Shown here piece by piece: positions 11,921 to 23,625 of a stretch of DNA of 64,000 bases. This DNA comes from Chionoecetes opilio (taxonomy: Eukaryota > Arthropoda > Malacostraca > Decapoda > Majidae), in NCBI GenBank assembly GCA_016584305.1, contig JACEEZ010018309.1, forward strand, positions 87,501 to 151,500, written 5' to 3'. The number at the start of each line of letters is the position of its first letter. Positions within the stretch are counted from its first letter, which is position 1. A program made the translations under genes and the position numbers. The notes beneath the pieces were generated by a model. The model did no database searches and was not told where the DNA came from. It saw only the letters and a program-made list of their open reading frames with translations.

Positions 11921-12249
11921 AACTATTGTGTTGATTTCTTTTATGTGACCAGTACTATTTACGCTTGCATTCACTGATGGTGATGCCACCAAACGTTTAC
12001 ACGGGCAATGTTTGACTGTACTCTCATGTTTTGCACCAATGGGACATCTGATGCTGTATTCTCTCCAGCGTAGGTATCCTCCGTTGTTTTTTCATTCAGT
12101 TTCCTATTCAGTGATCTCATTCCACAAAGGCTTGATACCTGTTTTTTCATCTCTTTACCTGTATCTTCTAGATATAAAACTCTCTGCTTATTGGTGAAGT
12201 CAACCTCTTGTTGTGTCTCTTCCTTGATTATTTCTATTGTTCCTCGTCT

Positions 12250-12732
<483 letters not shown>

Positions 12733-12965
12733 AGGGAAGGGAAGGATGTACAGGACTGGGAGACTTAGAGAGAGAGAGATGAGGATAAATTGGGTAACCC
12801 GATGAAAAGGAGGGAAAGAGGGAAGGAAGGAAGGAGGTAAGAAAGGAAGGAGGGAAGAAAGGAAGGAAGGAAAGAGGAAAAGAGGGAAGAAAAGAAGGAA
12901 GGAAGGTAGGAAGGAAATAGATAAATTAAGTAGTTAGGAAGACAGGAAAGAGACACAAGTAGAGT

Positions 12966-13331
12966 TGAGGACACAAAGAAAGGAAATACCAGAAATGTGA
13001 ACTAAATAGGCAGAAAATAAATACGAGAAGAAAATAGACAAAGCAAATGTCTGAAGAAGGAAAGTTTAAAGATGAATAAAAAGACGAAACAAAAGAAAAA
13101 CGTGAATAGAACAACAAAAATATAGAGATGGAAATAATAAGAAGAGAAAGAGACGTGGAGGAGGCATGGTACGAGGAGGGAAAAAATAACAAGATGAACA
13201 AAGGAAGGGAGGAAAGAGACACAAGAGGAAGGAAGGGAGAGGGGGGGGGGGAAAGAAGAGGAGGAAAATGTGTATATCAATCCACAAAGGTAGCAAGTAA
13301 CAGGTCTCTTGTGGTGACGAAGAAGCCTGAA
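12966..13331 (-). repeat. Inverted repeat arm, partner at 18209-18584
   Basis: The reverse complement follows 18209-18584 almost base for base (CGTCACCACAAGAGACC, CTCTTGTGTCTCTTTCCTCC, TTATTCATCTTTAAA, TTTGTGTCCTCAA). The arms are about 370 bp and 4.9 kb apart in opposite orientation. ORFs in it are low-complexity. Confidence 0.75.
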
Positions 13332-13496
13332 TGACACGACGGGGGATTCTGATTTATTTCTCGTCAAGGGAAAGGGGCGCAGCTTTGGTCTTCCCAAGGG
13401 CATGGCTGTGGTCTCCTCTTCCTTAATTAAATTGAATGATCTTAATTCCTCCAATAAATGATCGACTAGTACACATTGCTAAGCTGCTAGTAAAAA

Positions 13497-13735
13497 GGCG
13501 AATATGATCTTGGGCTTCATTAAACGCAACTTTGAACATAAAACTCCGAAAGTAATGACACGCTTATACACGTCTTTGGTTAGGCCGCACTTAGAATATG
13601 CCGTTCACTTCTGGTCACCTTAATTTTTTCGTAAAAGATGAAGCCAAGTTAGAATCAGTACAAGGAAAAGCGACCGAGCTGATTCCATCTCTGCAAAATT
13701 CATCTTATGAAAGCGTTACGAAAATTTATGTATGA
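13497..13735 (+). pseudogene. Non-LTR retrotransposon RT C-terminal fragment (CR1/Jockey-like)
   Basis: The plus-strand reading gives MILGFIKRNFEHKTPKVMTR, then LYTSLVRPHLEYAVHFWSP, then after a stop and shift KATELIPSL-like residues and Y-E-S. Known: 'LYKSLVRPHLEYA...W.P' followed by 'R..T..I..L....YE.RL' is the thumb/C-terminal signature of CR1/Jockey-type reverse transcriptases. Only about 80 residues survive, with a stop. It is a 5'-truncated relic next to the GC-rich island. Confidence 0.65.
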
Positions 13736-13863
13736 CTGACTGTATGGGCGAGGTGGATTTTCTGTCTCGGTGGACATAACCTTCCACCGCCATCCCCTTT
13801 TTGCTGATCCGCCTTGCCGCTGCTCCTTCACGCTTTTCCTAACAATTATAACTTCCCTAAAAA

Positions 13864-14382
13864 ATGAAATATTTCGTAAGATGCATGAGCGTGATGGTGT
13901 TGGTGGTGGTGGTGGTGGGGCTCAGCCTGTCGCTGGTGGGCCTGGTAAACGAGGCCCACCAGGTGCACCAGGCGGTGAAGGCGTGGAGAGACGCGGGGCC
14001 CCACACCACCCTAATGGGGAGGGTGCGTGGGCGCCTGGCCACCGCCTGGTGGCTGGGGCCCCTGAGGCTGGCCTCTCCAAGGGATCCCCTTGAGGAGTGC
14101 AGTTTCCCCGTGGGCGACAGTTGGCGGGAGTGGCTGCCCCTGATGGTGGGGATGCAGGAACACCTGGCCTGCCTGGAAAGGCAGGTCCAGGAGGCTGAGC
14201 GCGAGCACAAGGTCTTTGTGTCGTGGTTTTTGGTTGGCGTGAGCGTGGTGGTGGCGGGTTGTGCGGAGCCCTGGTGGCGGGGTGCCCCGGGCACGGAAAC
14301 CCCCCGCCCGAAAAAACGGGTGCGACGCATTGGAGGTGAAAAGACAGTGCCCAGCGTCTCTGGGGACGCCCTCGCTGCGTAA
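13864..14382 (+). CDS. 172-aa protein with two hydrophobic segments (unknown family)
   Basis: Unrecognised. The ATG at 13864 starts MKYFVRCMSVMVLVVVVVGL, a strong signal-anchor or TM helix (about residues 9-28). A mostly polar middle (W-rich, with a possible coiled stretch MQEHLACLERQVQEAEREHK at about 97-116) follows, then a second hydrophobic segment (VSWFLVGVSVVVAGC, about 119-133) and a basic tail (RPKKRVRR). The region is far more GC-rich than the flanks. A long antiphase ORF on the other strand reflects GC bias. It could be the 5' part of the same broken gene as the KH-like module downstream, but frames and stops between them prevent proof. Confidence 0.35.
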   Translation: MKYFVRCMSVMVLVVVVVGLSLSLVGLVNEAHQVHQAVKAWRDAGPHTTLMGRVRGRLATAWWLGPLRLASPRDPLEECSFPVGDSWREWLPLMVGMQEHLACLERQVQEAEREHKVFVSWFLVGVSVVVAGCAEPWWRGAPGTETPRPKKRVRRIGGEKTVPSVSGDALAA

Positions 14383-14479
14383 AGACCCCCCCCTGCCCCG
14401 GGAGCGGGGCGTCCTCGTGTGGTTTTCCAGGTCAAAAACCTCGACGGGCTGATGACCAAAGTTTGTATTTATTTTTATT

Positions 14480-14760
14480 TTGGCGGGGACAGGCTCGTTA
14501 CGGGCAACGCAGGGCACACCCCCCTCCCGCACCAGACACCAGGGCACTGCCCCTGCCCGCACCGGCACACACAGGGCCGGGGCCCCTCCCCTGAACCAGG
14601 CAAAAACGCAGGCCCCCCCCCTCCGCCCCACACACCGGGACACTCCCCCTGCCCGCACCGGGCAACACAGGGCCTGCCCCTGCCCCACCAGACACACACG
14701 GGGCATTTGCCCTCCCCGCCCGGGGGCACAACAGGGCATCCCCTCCGCAACGGCAAATGA
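14480..14760. repeat. GC-rich imperfect minisatellite
   Basis: Imperfect repeats with the core CACCGGGACACTCCCCCTGC / CCCGCACCGGGCAACACAGG, roughly 40-50-nt units, spanning the gap between the two ORF parts of the GC island. No reading frame through it is persuasive. Confidence 0.55.
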
Positions 14761-15373
14761 AAGCACTGCCCGAAAAAGATTGAGAATGTCTGCTGACGAA
14801 AAGATTGAAAAAAAAATCTGGTATGAGACGACAAACAAACTAAACAAAAAAAAAACAGAAAAAAGGTCTTGCTGTATGGCTTCCCTTCCCACCTTCGTTA
14901 GCTTTTTAGGTGTAAGAGCAAAGCGTTCCGAAAAAAAGAACCGCGGCGATCGTGCGACGACGGCCAGGAAGGGTCACCAAAAACCCCCCGGCCGAGGGGG
15001 AGCGCCGCCCCAGAGGGCCCAAGGGAGAGGAGGGGAAAGAGAGGAAGTGGACAGTTAGAAGAGGAGAGCCTCATCGAGGAGGCTGGGTAGATAACAACGC
15101 AGAAAACAATCTTGCGAAGAAAAAATTTCCGGGCGGAGAAAAAGGAGCCGCGCAACCCCCCGGGGGTTTCAGCAGAAGTTCAGTGCAAGTTCCTGCCCAG
15201 TATGTCCGCTGCTTCGGGCGAGGGCCCCCTGCGTCCTCCGCCCTACAGGAGCAGTCCGCGTGAACACCAGCTCGATAGTTGCCCGGACGTAACGCTTCGA
15301 GGGAGCAAAGGCAGTAACGTAAATGGCTGCTACGCTGATTTGAGTAAAATGATGGCCGCCTGGCAATGGTGGG

Positions 15374-15826
15374 ATGCCCTGCGTGCCCCGGCGACCGCCC
15401 CCTCCACACCCGCCGATGCAGGCGACGCCGAGGCTGCGGGTATCGCAGACATACCATCGCGGCTGGCTGAGGGAAAGGAGACCAGTGAAAAGGAAGAAGG
15501 AGCCAGCCTCACAGGTCAACAACACAAAGGTGGAGGACCAAAGTCCTCAAGCGTCAAACACGACTGCCGAGGCAGAGGAGGCCAAGGGGGCCACCCGCCA
15601 GGTGCGGCGAAGCCTCCTGGTGCCTCGGCGGTTCATGGATCGCCTGGCATAGCCCGATGAGGGCTTCCTTAGTGACATGGAAGACCGCTACTCCGTCCAG
15701 GTCTTCCAGGAGGTACCACGTCGCAAGGTGCACGTCAGGGGCGACAAGACCAGCGTGGAGAAGTGCCTCGTCGCCATCAAGGACTTGTTTGCCGAATGGC
15801 GGGCACGCGAAGCCGCCGCGGAGTGA
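15374..15826 (+). pseudogene. KH-like RNA-binding module, broken by one in-frame stop
   Basis: From 15500 the frame reads ...EAEEAKGATRQVRRSLLVPR, RFMDRLA, stop (15650-15652), then in the same frame DEGFLSDMEDRYSVQVFQEV, PRRKVHVRGDKTSVEKCLVA, IKDLFAEW... to TGA at 15824-15826. The pattern (V-P...L...ERY-x-V-x-V...V-x-V-x-G...V..A/C...I..L) follows a KH fold, though no clear GxxG loop is present. The acidic, coding-like stretch SKMMAAWQWWDALRAP to about residue EKEEGAS (15340-15510) is in another frame, so a frameshift near 15490 is likely. The module has the same layout as the C-terminus of the CCDC25-like sequence at 52844. KH assignment is inference from pattern. Confidence 0.4.
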
Positions 15827-16617
15827 TCGCCTCCACCGCTTGTTATTACCTTCCCTGCACATACTACATGTCAGACACGCCGACAGAGGGCGGTGAGTCG
15901 CCAAACAAGTGCCGACAGAGGGCGGTGTTGTCATTGTAAAAACGAGTATCCCACGTCGATAGCGGGAACACCTCCGTAAAGTTAGATTCATGAGCCGTGA
16001 GTGTTCAGCCGTTGTACCGTCACCACTATCGGCGTTCATCCTGTAATGCGAGGCCGTCACAAAGCGAGAGCAGCCGAGGTGATGGGTGGCGAGGGAAGGG
16101 GTGACAGGCGGGGCGCGCCACCCCTCATTCCAAGGCTGGAGGTTTACTACAGTAGCTACATGCTCACTCACCACCCTGTGAGAACTATGGCATTTACTAT
16201 ACACCAAATGATCTCTTTACTTGTTTTACTATCATCATTATCTACTATTATCATTATCGTAGTTATTCAAAGGGCCATTATTATCTTTATCATTATCATT
16301 CTTATCATTATCATCATCACAACCATCTTACCAGGAGCCACGTCCAGCAACATCGCCCTCGTCATTCATATCCTGTATTGCATGAAGTCATCTCGCTTGT
16401 ATATATCAGGGTTTTTCCTAGAGAGGGTTAGTCCACTTCAAAGCCGTGCTCCGCCCACTGGATCGTGACGTCAACGGGTACTGAGACCGAGGGGTTGGCC
16501 GGGGTCACGGGGTCAGTTATCGCCTGAACACTGAGACTGTCACTGCTCTCCGCTGCCTTACGGAGAGCTCTGTCGCCATTCAAAGTCATCGTTGCCCGCT
16601 TTTAACCATGCTCTCTC

Positions 16618-16625
16618 TTTCACAC

Positions 16626-16659
<34 letters not shown>

Positions 16660-16662
16660 CAC

Positions 16663-16703
<41 letters not shown>

Positions 16704-16707
16704 ATAC

Positions 16708-16742
<35 letters not shown>

Positions 16743-16770
16743 CCTCACACACACACAAATACAAACACAC
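16618..16770 (+). repeat. (CA)n microsatellite
   Basis: Interrupted (CA)n just left of the Helitron copy at 16826; TH-repeat ORFs over it are artefacts. Confidence 0.95.
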
Positions 16771-16825
16771 ACACTTGATATGGTTACCATCGATATTTTT
16801 TAATAGTATTCAATAGTGTTACAAC

Positions 16826-17547
16826 TATATCTATAATAATATAAGCGAAAGTGTGTGTGTGTGTCTGTCTGTGCGCGTATCTGTGTGTCCGTGATAGGTG
16901 CCGCCCTCAGTGGCACAATCCCGTCATATAGCACAGTTTTGGAACCAAGTCGACCATGAGAACATATTTAGCCCACTTATGGGATGATCGATAATTTTTT
17001 TAATTTTTTTAGTAGCCTATTAGCGAGAATTGTGAGGAAAAAAAGTGGGTTGCGAGAATTGAGGAAACCTTGACGTAGGGTGATGGGTAATGGGTGAGTG
17101 AATGGGTGGGGTGATGGGTAATGGGTGTGGGGTGATGGGTGAGTGAATGGGTGGGGGGTGATGGGTGATGGGTGAGGGAATAGGTGGAAGGTGATGGGTA
17201 ATGGGTGAGTGAATGGGTGTGTGGTGATGGGTAATGGGTGAGTGAATGGGTGGGGGGTGATGGGTAATGGGTGAGTGAATGGGTGGGGGATGGTGGGTAA
17301 TGGGTGAGTGAATGGGTTGGGGGTGATGTGAATGGGTTGGCGTTAATACATACATTTCTACATCCATGATTTCAAGAAAGTTAGAAGGGGCTATCTGGAG
17401 AGTGTGTTTGGTGGGCCGAAAGCCCACCAAACACAGGTGGTGGGCTGAAGGCCCACCAATAGCCTCACACACACACACACAAGCACAAGCAGTTAGCTCT
17501 GCAGGAGCTAGCCAAAAAGTCCGCCCGGAGGGCGGCTTTGCGGCTAG
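16826..17547 (+). mobile_element. Non-autonomous Helitron, copy 1
   Basis: The 5' end is TATATCTATAATAATATAAG then CGAAAGTGTGTG. The 3' end is a GC hairpin (CCGCCCGGAGGGCGG, 17521-17535) followed 8 nt later by CTAG (17544-17547) and a host T, as expected for Helitron termini (5' TC, 3' hairpin + CTRR, insertion between A and T). The middle is a minisatellite of GGGTGATGGGTAATGGGTGA/GTGAATGGGTG units (17075-17335), then a GGCCCACCA palindromic block. There is no Rep/helicase ORF. Same family as 20675-21405 and 41424-42144. Confidence 0.8.
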
Positions 17548-17697
17548 TACTCAATACAATTCAAATTCAATATATTCTGTAATGGAAATGCAGTCAGGTC
17601 TAAAGAGTCATGAGCAGCAGGTGGCCTGGCTGGCCGTAGTAACCTGATCTGTGATATCCCAAGGGAGAGAACCACACTCCTTATCTCTAAACCTTTC

Positions 17698-17701
<4 letters not shown>

Positions 17702-17784
<83 letters not shown>

Positions 17785-17822
17785 CACACGCACCCCCATA
17801 CCCACCCCCCCACCAACACCCA

Positions 17823-17854
<32 letters not shown>

Positions 17855-17878
17855 AAGCTCACACACACACACACACAC
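17702..17878 (+). repeat. (CT)n followed by (CA)n compound microsatellite
   Basis: About 80 bp of pure (CT)n (17702-17780), then interrupted (CA)n (17822-17878). No other feature. Confidence 0.95.
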
Positions 17879-18208
17879 ATCAAAACTAAAGTTAAAGGAA
17901 ATAATAATAAATATTGCGAAAAATGATGTTAAAAGAAATATTAATAAATATTACGCTATGGTTTAGTTTACCATTAAGTTCCATATAGGTTCTTTCAGCA
18001 AAATTATGGCTAGGGAAAACCTTCTTCTTCTTCTTCTTGTGACCAGCAAGTTGGCGGCAGCAACCATCACATATACCCATGTTCATGTTAAATGTCCATG
18101 TTCCTATCCTCTTTAGGGGCATGGTATCCTTTTCCACCTGTTCTCTTACATGTAGTTTGTTAGTTAGTTAGAATGTAGTTCTCGAGCCCCGTGTGATAGC
18201 CGCTTCTA

Positions 18209-18584
18209 TTCAGGCCTCCTCGTCACCACAAGAGACCCGTCACTTGCTTCCTTCGTGGATTGATTAGAGACATTTTCCTCCTTTTTTTCCCTCCCTTTCT
18301 CTCCCTTCCTTCCTCTTGTGTCTCTTTCCTCCCTTCCTTTGTTCATCTTGTTATTTTTTTATCCTCCTCATACCATGCCTCCTCCAGTCTTTCTTTTCTT
18401 TTTCTTTCCATATCTTTATTTTTGTTTTTTATTTATCCACATTTTTTTCTTCTTTTGTTTCGTCTTTTTATTCATCTTTAAATTTTCCTTCTTCATACAT
18501 TTGTTTTGTCTATTTTCCTCTCGTGTTTATGTTCTGCCTATTTAGTTCACATTTCTGGTATTTCCTTCCTTTGTGTCCTCAATT
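18209..18584 (+). repeat. Inverted repeat arm, partner of 12966-13331
   Basis: Starts CAGGCCTCCTCGTCACCACA and ends TTTGTGTCCTCAATT; the mirror image of the first arm with scattered substitutions. Pyrimidine-rich and non-coding. Confidence 0.75.
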
Positions 18585-18631
18585 CTTTTTTTTCTCTTAA
18601 ATTTTTCTCTTTTTCATCTTTTTTCTAAAAA

Positions 18632-18932
18632 AAATCGAAATATGAGCAATTCTAGGAGCATTTTGAAGCCACATTCAAAGCTATATACAGGTAATTTATT
18701 CGAATTGGCGCCCCCCTTTTGATTAAGAAAATTTTCGAAATATAAGCAACTTTTCTAGAGCCATTTTTAAGACGTGCCCTGCTATTCAAAGCTATATTTT
18801 GGTTACTAATCTGATTTGGAGGCCCTCTTTTGATCAACAAAACAATATTTTCGAAATATGAATAATTCTATGAGCATTTTGAAGCCATATTCAAAGCTAT
18901 ATTTTGGTAATTCGATTTGACGAGGAAGATTT
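18632..18932 (+). repeat. Three tandem units of about 100-115 bp
   Basis: TTTTCGAAATATGAGCAATT / GAGCATTTTGAAGCCA / CATTCAAAGCTATAT recur three times (starting near 18634, 18733, 18848), with GGCGCCC...TTTTGATTAA between the first units. Confidence 0.7.
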
Positions 18933-19015
18933 GGCGCCCGCCTTGAGTGGCGTCCAGGGCACGTGTCCTGGGCGCCACACCCTGGATACGCCACTGCTCC
19001 CCAGGTGCCCCCCCC

Positions 19016-20191
19016 CATTGATAGATACCTAGCTACGCCACTGCTAACACCGCAATCCAGTCCTTTAACAACCCACAAACTACAGTAAAAAAAAAAAAGA
19101 TATCCCACCCACAATTCTCTGCGACGCTGTTAACGAGCTCGAAGCATTAACGAACCCTATTAATATAAACCTACTACAAAACTATACTACAATACTACAA
19201 AACTATATCAACACTATTACTAAACTCACATTTACTAACATTTAAGAGAACGTCACAGGTCAAGAATTATTGGTCAAAGGTCAACAGGTAAGAGCGTGGG
19301 AAGGAAATAAGGGAAAGGTTTAGTGTTTCGAAGCAGTGTAGAGTTGCTTTATTAATCCGGTACGAGCGACAGTCGAGAGTGAGCCGGCGATGGGGCAAGA
19401 CGTGTGTGCACTGTGCAGGCAGCTGGGAGGAGGAAGAGGATTATTTTTGGCCATAACGCTTTATTTTGTTGCTTTTCTTCAAATTTCTGCAGCGTAAGTT
19501 AAGTAGAGAGTGAAGTGAGGGAGTGGGAGAAAGAGTGAGAGGAATGAGTGGGCAGTGCAGTGGCGTGTCTAGGAAGTGGTCACGGCCACACCTGAAATCT
19601 CATTGGCCACCCCAAGGTATCTGAGTCAGAGGTCCATTGAAAATTCGATTATTTTGTAATGGCTCTGCCATGGCCACCCATCACTAGATCTGTGTCCAAC
19701 TTTGGCCACCCCAGTGAAAATTTCCTAGCGGCGCCACTGTGAGTGGGAGAGGGAGAGAGTGAATGAGCCTTCAATAAGTGTGATTAGACGTTGCTTAGTC
19801 CTCCCTGCAAAGTAATGACTGCTACCTCGTTTTCCTTCTACCTTATATAACTTCAGATCAGCTAGAGCCACTGGCGTAGCTACGGCATAAGAATCCGGAG
19901 CTCACCATGTGTCCCCTCCACTGGCCATGGCTGCCGTAATCTGCTTGGACCTGTGACTGACGATATGCCAGGCTAATACCCATCTATGTGGCATCAGAAT
20001 GCAGAATGCCCCTGAGCTGCGCTTGCCATAGTGCCCCCCCATTGATAGGTAGGTACCTTGCTACGCCACTGCTTCACAGTCTGTCAGCGGACTGCCTCTC
20101 ACCGCAGTACATTGCCCCATAACACCATCTCGAAGCTTTGAACATGCATGAACCTTAAACACATAGCGTGAATTAATCTATTTGGTTTTAA
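19016..20191 (+). repeat. About 1.2-kb dispersed repeat, copy B (partner of 7893-9058)
   Basis: Collinear with copy A at about 11.1 kb distance and the same orientation. It differs by substitutions, lack of the TA tract, and a short extra phrase GTGAGTGGGAGAGGGAGAG. The ends in both copies fall near a TTGATAG / GTAGCTACG block. Confidence 0.75.
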
Positions 20192-20231
20192 TCAGTGGCG
20201 TACTCAGAAAATTGAAAAGGGGGGGGGCCAA

Positions 20232-20239
20232 TATCTATC

Positions 20240-20279
<40 letters not shown>

Positions 20280-20290
20280 ATCTATATATG
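20232..20290 (+). repeat. (ATCT)n microsatellite
   Basis: About 12 ATCT units, partly interrupted at the ends. Confidence 0.95.
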
Positions 20291-20674
20291 GTTATATGGT
20301 TGATTCCTTGGGCTGTAGTGTTATACAGAGGTGTACTCCCTTGTCCCTGTGGGTCATGTTTTCACTGCTTCAGGTTCAGGGTCAGGGGGTGGCGGTGGTG
20401 GTTGTCACTGGGTGGGATCAGAAGGCATGCACAAGTCCAGGGCCTGTCACTCTTTCTCTCATTCCTCTTTTTTTTCTCTAGCTCTTCTCCATGTGATTCC
20501 TGTCTATTTCAAACTTTTCTCATTTATACAGTAGCTATATTATAAGATTTTGTTTTATTCATAATATTTACATTACATTTCTTGATATATGACAGTATCT
20601 GTATGTATATCTGTACATATATATTTTTACAGATACAGTTTACCGCGCCCATGTTCCCACCTACATGAACTACA

Positions 20675-21405
20675 CTAGGCTTCAAAGGCCACCTTCCGCG
20701 CGGACTTTTTGGCTAGCTCCTGCGAGGGCTTTGATGGGCCTTTGGCCCACCACCTGTGTTTGGTGGGCGAAGGCCCACCAAAACACAGACTCTCCAGATA
20801 GCCCCATTTAACTTTCTGAAATCATGGATGTAGAAATGTATGTATTATAACGCCAATCCATTCAATCACCCCCAACCCATTCACTCACCCTTACCCATCA
20901 CCGCCACCCCATTCACTCACCAACCTGCACCCCCACCCTTCACTCACGCATTACCCATACCACACACCCATTCACTCACCATTACCCATCACCCGCCACC
21001 TATTCCCTCACCCATCACCCCCAACCCATTACCCCACCTGATCCTACCCATTCACCCCACACACCCATTCACTCACCCATTACCCATCAGCCGCCACCTA
21101 TTCCTCACCATCACCCTCACCACCCATTCACGTCAACCATCCAACCCCACAACCCATTACCATCACCCCCCCATTCACTCACCCATACCCTACATCAAGG
21201 TTTCCTCAATTCGCAACCACATTTTTTTTTCACAATTTCGCTAATAGGCTAAAAAGAAGAAAAAAAGTGATCGGATCATCCCATAAGTGGGCTTATAATG
21301 TGCCCCTGGTCGAGCTGGTTCCAAAACTGTGCCATATGATAAGATTGTGCCACGGGGGGCGGAATTTAGCGCGGACAACACACACACACAGACACACTTT
21401 CGCTT
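20675..21405 (-). mobile_element. Non-autonomous Helitron, copy 2 (diverged)
   Basis: Minus-strand reading ends in the hairpin-like TCCGCGCGGAAGGTGGCC, then CTAG (20675-20678) with a host T at 20674. It starts at TATAAGCGAAAGTGTG (about 21405). The inner minisatellite (20860-21190) is the complement of the GGGTGATGGGTAATGGGTGA array but heavily indel-scrambled. The 5' terminus has expanded into (AT)n (21409-21530), so the exact start is uncertain. Confidence 0.7.
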
Positions 21406-21408
<3 letters not shown>

Positions 21409-21495
<87 letters not shown>

Positions 21496-21530
21496 TATTA
21501 TATGTATATGTATATATATATATATATTTC
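21409..21530. repeat. (AT)n microsatellite
   Basis: About 120 bp of (AT)n at the 5' end of Helitron copy 2; probably grown from the AT-rich Helitron terminus. Confidence 0.9.
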
Positions 21531-21989
21531 TCTTATTTCTCACATCTACACAGAACAGTTGACATAACGAAACTGTTACTGAACAGAACAGTATATTGCT
21601 ATCGTCTCATACTTTCTCAATAAATACCACACATGGCACCTCTTTCTCAGTATTTTTCACATCTCCTTAAGCCCAAACACTTCAGCACGTCATGGCTTCC
21701 TCCCAAAGCCACCCTAATCAGCCTGCATTAGATACTCAAATATTCTGGCTAACTTTCAATTAGTACTCAACGGTGGGAAACCAAAAAAAATAATTTCAGT
21801 GGTATATAAAAAGTTTATTCTCCTTAGTTTTCTTCACAACCCTACATTTTCCTTGTCCTTATACAAATATACAATATTTGCCATCCTTCAATTTCCATGC
21901 TTCGTTCTCAGCATATGCTGAACTATTAAGCTATAACCAACCACTTCACAACACCATTCTCTTTTTAAATTACTTTGATGTAATTTCAG

Positions 21990-22123
21990 CAGACTTGGTA
22001 CTGGAGTGGAGGGGCCGTCGGGAGGAGAGTCGGCGCTCATCCAACCTCAGTCACAAGTTAGAAAAGGACATTGAACGAAGAATTATGTCATTCCTCACAA
22101 TCCTGGTGACTTCACAAACTTAA
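21990..22123 (+). CDS. Possible terminal coding exon (unidentified gene)
   Basis: A good acceptor context (TTGATGTAATTTCAG, ending 21989) is followed by an open frame DLVLEWRGRREESRRSSNLS, HKLEKDIERRIMSFLTILVT, SQT and TAA at 22121. The charged, non-repetitive composition differs from the AT-rich flanks. No family is recognised and no upstream exon was found. It may be chance. Confidence 0.25.
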
Positions 22124-23625
22124 TCTTCCTTTAGGCTCTCGGTACCTCACTTTGCTTATAATAATTTTCTTACATTTGTCAATCCTTACATTCTTAACCC
22201 CTCCCCTCTCTGAGTGTTTCAGCTTCTTGTTCATTATTCTCATGATTCTTGATAGACAAGATAGCATTTCTTCTTCAAAACTTCAATTCTGTTCATGTGC
22301 CACCCCATCTGTTAGTCAATCGTATGAAAAAAAAGGTAGTTTAGTGGTATTGCCATTGCTACAGATGACAATAATTTTACATTTGTTAGCAGCCAGCCAC
22401 ATGAAGGGAAGATGAGGAACAAGCACCTGTATGCAGCGTGCTCTCCTGTATTGCTGCGCTGTGAAGGGAACAGCACTGGGCTTGCTGCGTCTTGGTGCTG
22501 TGTTGTGGCACAAGGTGTGTATGACAGGGATGAAAAGACACAGATTAACAACAGTATAGTTAGTAGAGACTTTTATTGGATATATGGTTAAAATAGATTA
22601 CAATATGAATTGGATTTTTTGAAATTGTACACATACCCACTCACTTGCATGTCATGCAATGATTCCTCAATAATGATAACACTACCCTAACAATAGTAGT
22701 AATATAACTTTACTTATTATTCACAAGAAGATTCACAGTACTGTAATTTCATCAAAGCAAATATTAGTTTATGCCAGTGCATTCTCTTAATACAGCTCAA
22801 AATACCCACAACATGTGGGTATTGTTTACTTAATTACGGGTGGCTCCATAGCCTCTATTCCACCATCTCTGCAATTTATGATATTCTGTGTTATTTACAT
22901 AATCAGAAATTGTTGCTATATTTGTTTTAGAATTTCTAATCTGTCAGCTGAATATTCCTCCACACCCAGACCCCAGTACCAGTGGTTTACCCTGCAGTTT
23001 TATACTACTTAAGGTCCCAGATCTCAGCGGTGTGTTGCCCTCCTATAGACCACATCGTGCCAACTTCTCTGTCCCATACATGCCTTCAACACTCCTGGAA
23101 GCTCAGACCCTGTAACTCAATGCTTATTAATGCCATTGCTCAAATGCAATGCCATCTCTCCAACCCACTCTTGATCTTACCCTCCCTTTTCACCTTTTAA
23201 CTACATATTCTCCATTATTCTCGACTCCAATATTTCCATGTGACCACACCACACCAGTACTCCTTGGTCTGCTCTTTCTAGTAAGCTACGTGCAATTAAA
23301 AATATATATTAATTTCTATTATTTTATATATTCTCTTTAACTGCACTCAACTTATAAGAGAGAGCACACCAGGAGTACTGAAGTGGTAGGGTTACATGGA
23401 AAGAATGATTAAGAGTAGTATATAGTTCATAATTAAGTGAACAAAAGGAGAGGATTAAAAAGGGTTGAAGAGATGGGCCAAGAAAGCATTGAGTCACAGA
23501 GAACTGAGCATCTAGAAGGGTGAAAAGTTGCATGAAACTGTGAGTTTGTACAATATGGTGTATAAGGGAGGGTAACACACAGCTAAGATCTGGGCCCTCA
23601 AGCATTATGAAACAGCTCGAGTGTA
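22124..23625. other. No gene seen; AT-rich unique-looking sequence
   Basis: Only short random ORFs. A small perfect hairpin AATACCCACA/TGTGGGTATT lies at 22800-22825. Nothing else repeats obviously. Confidence 0.5.

Noticed and set aside
14011..14892. 293-codon minus-strand ORF and other antisense frames in the GC-rich island
   Set aside because: GC bias opens antiphase frames and a minisatellite forms much of it; composition (G/P/R/C) is not protein-like.
13864..15826. Endogenous viral insertion, considered because of abrupt GC content and TM ORFs
   Set aside because: No viral hallmark gene could be recognised; composition alone is not evidence.
16558..16816. Cys/Val-rich and Thr/His-rich ORFs
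   Set aside because: Translation of (CA)n/(GT)n.
17020..17478. Proline/histidine-rich 152-codon ORF
   Set aside because: Translation of the Helitron minisatellite; the same artefact appears in the other two Helitron copies (20840-21244, 41550-42101).
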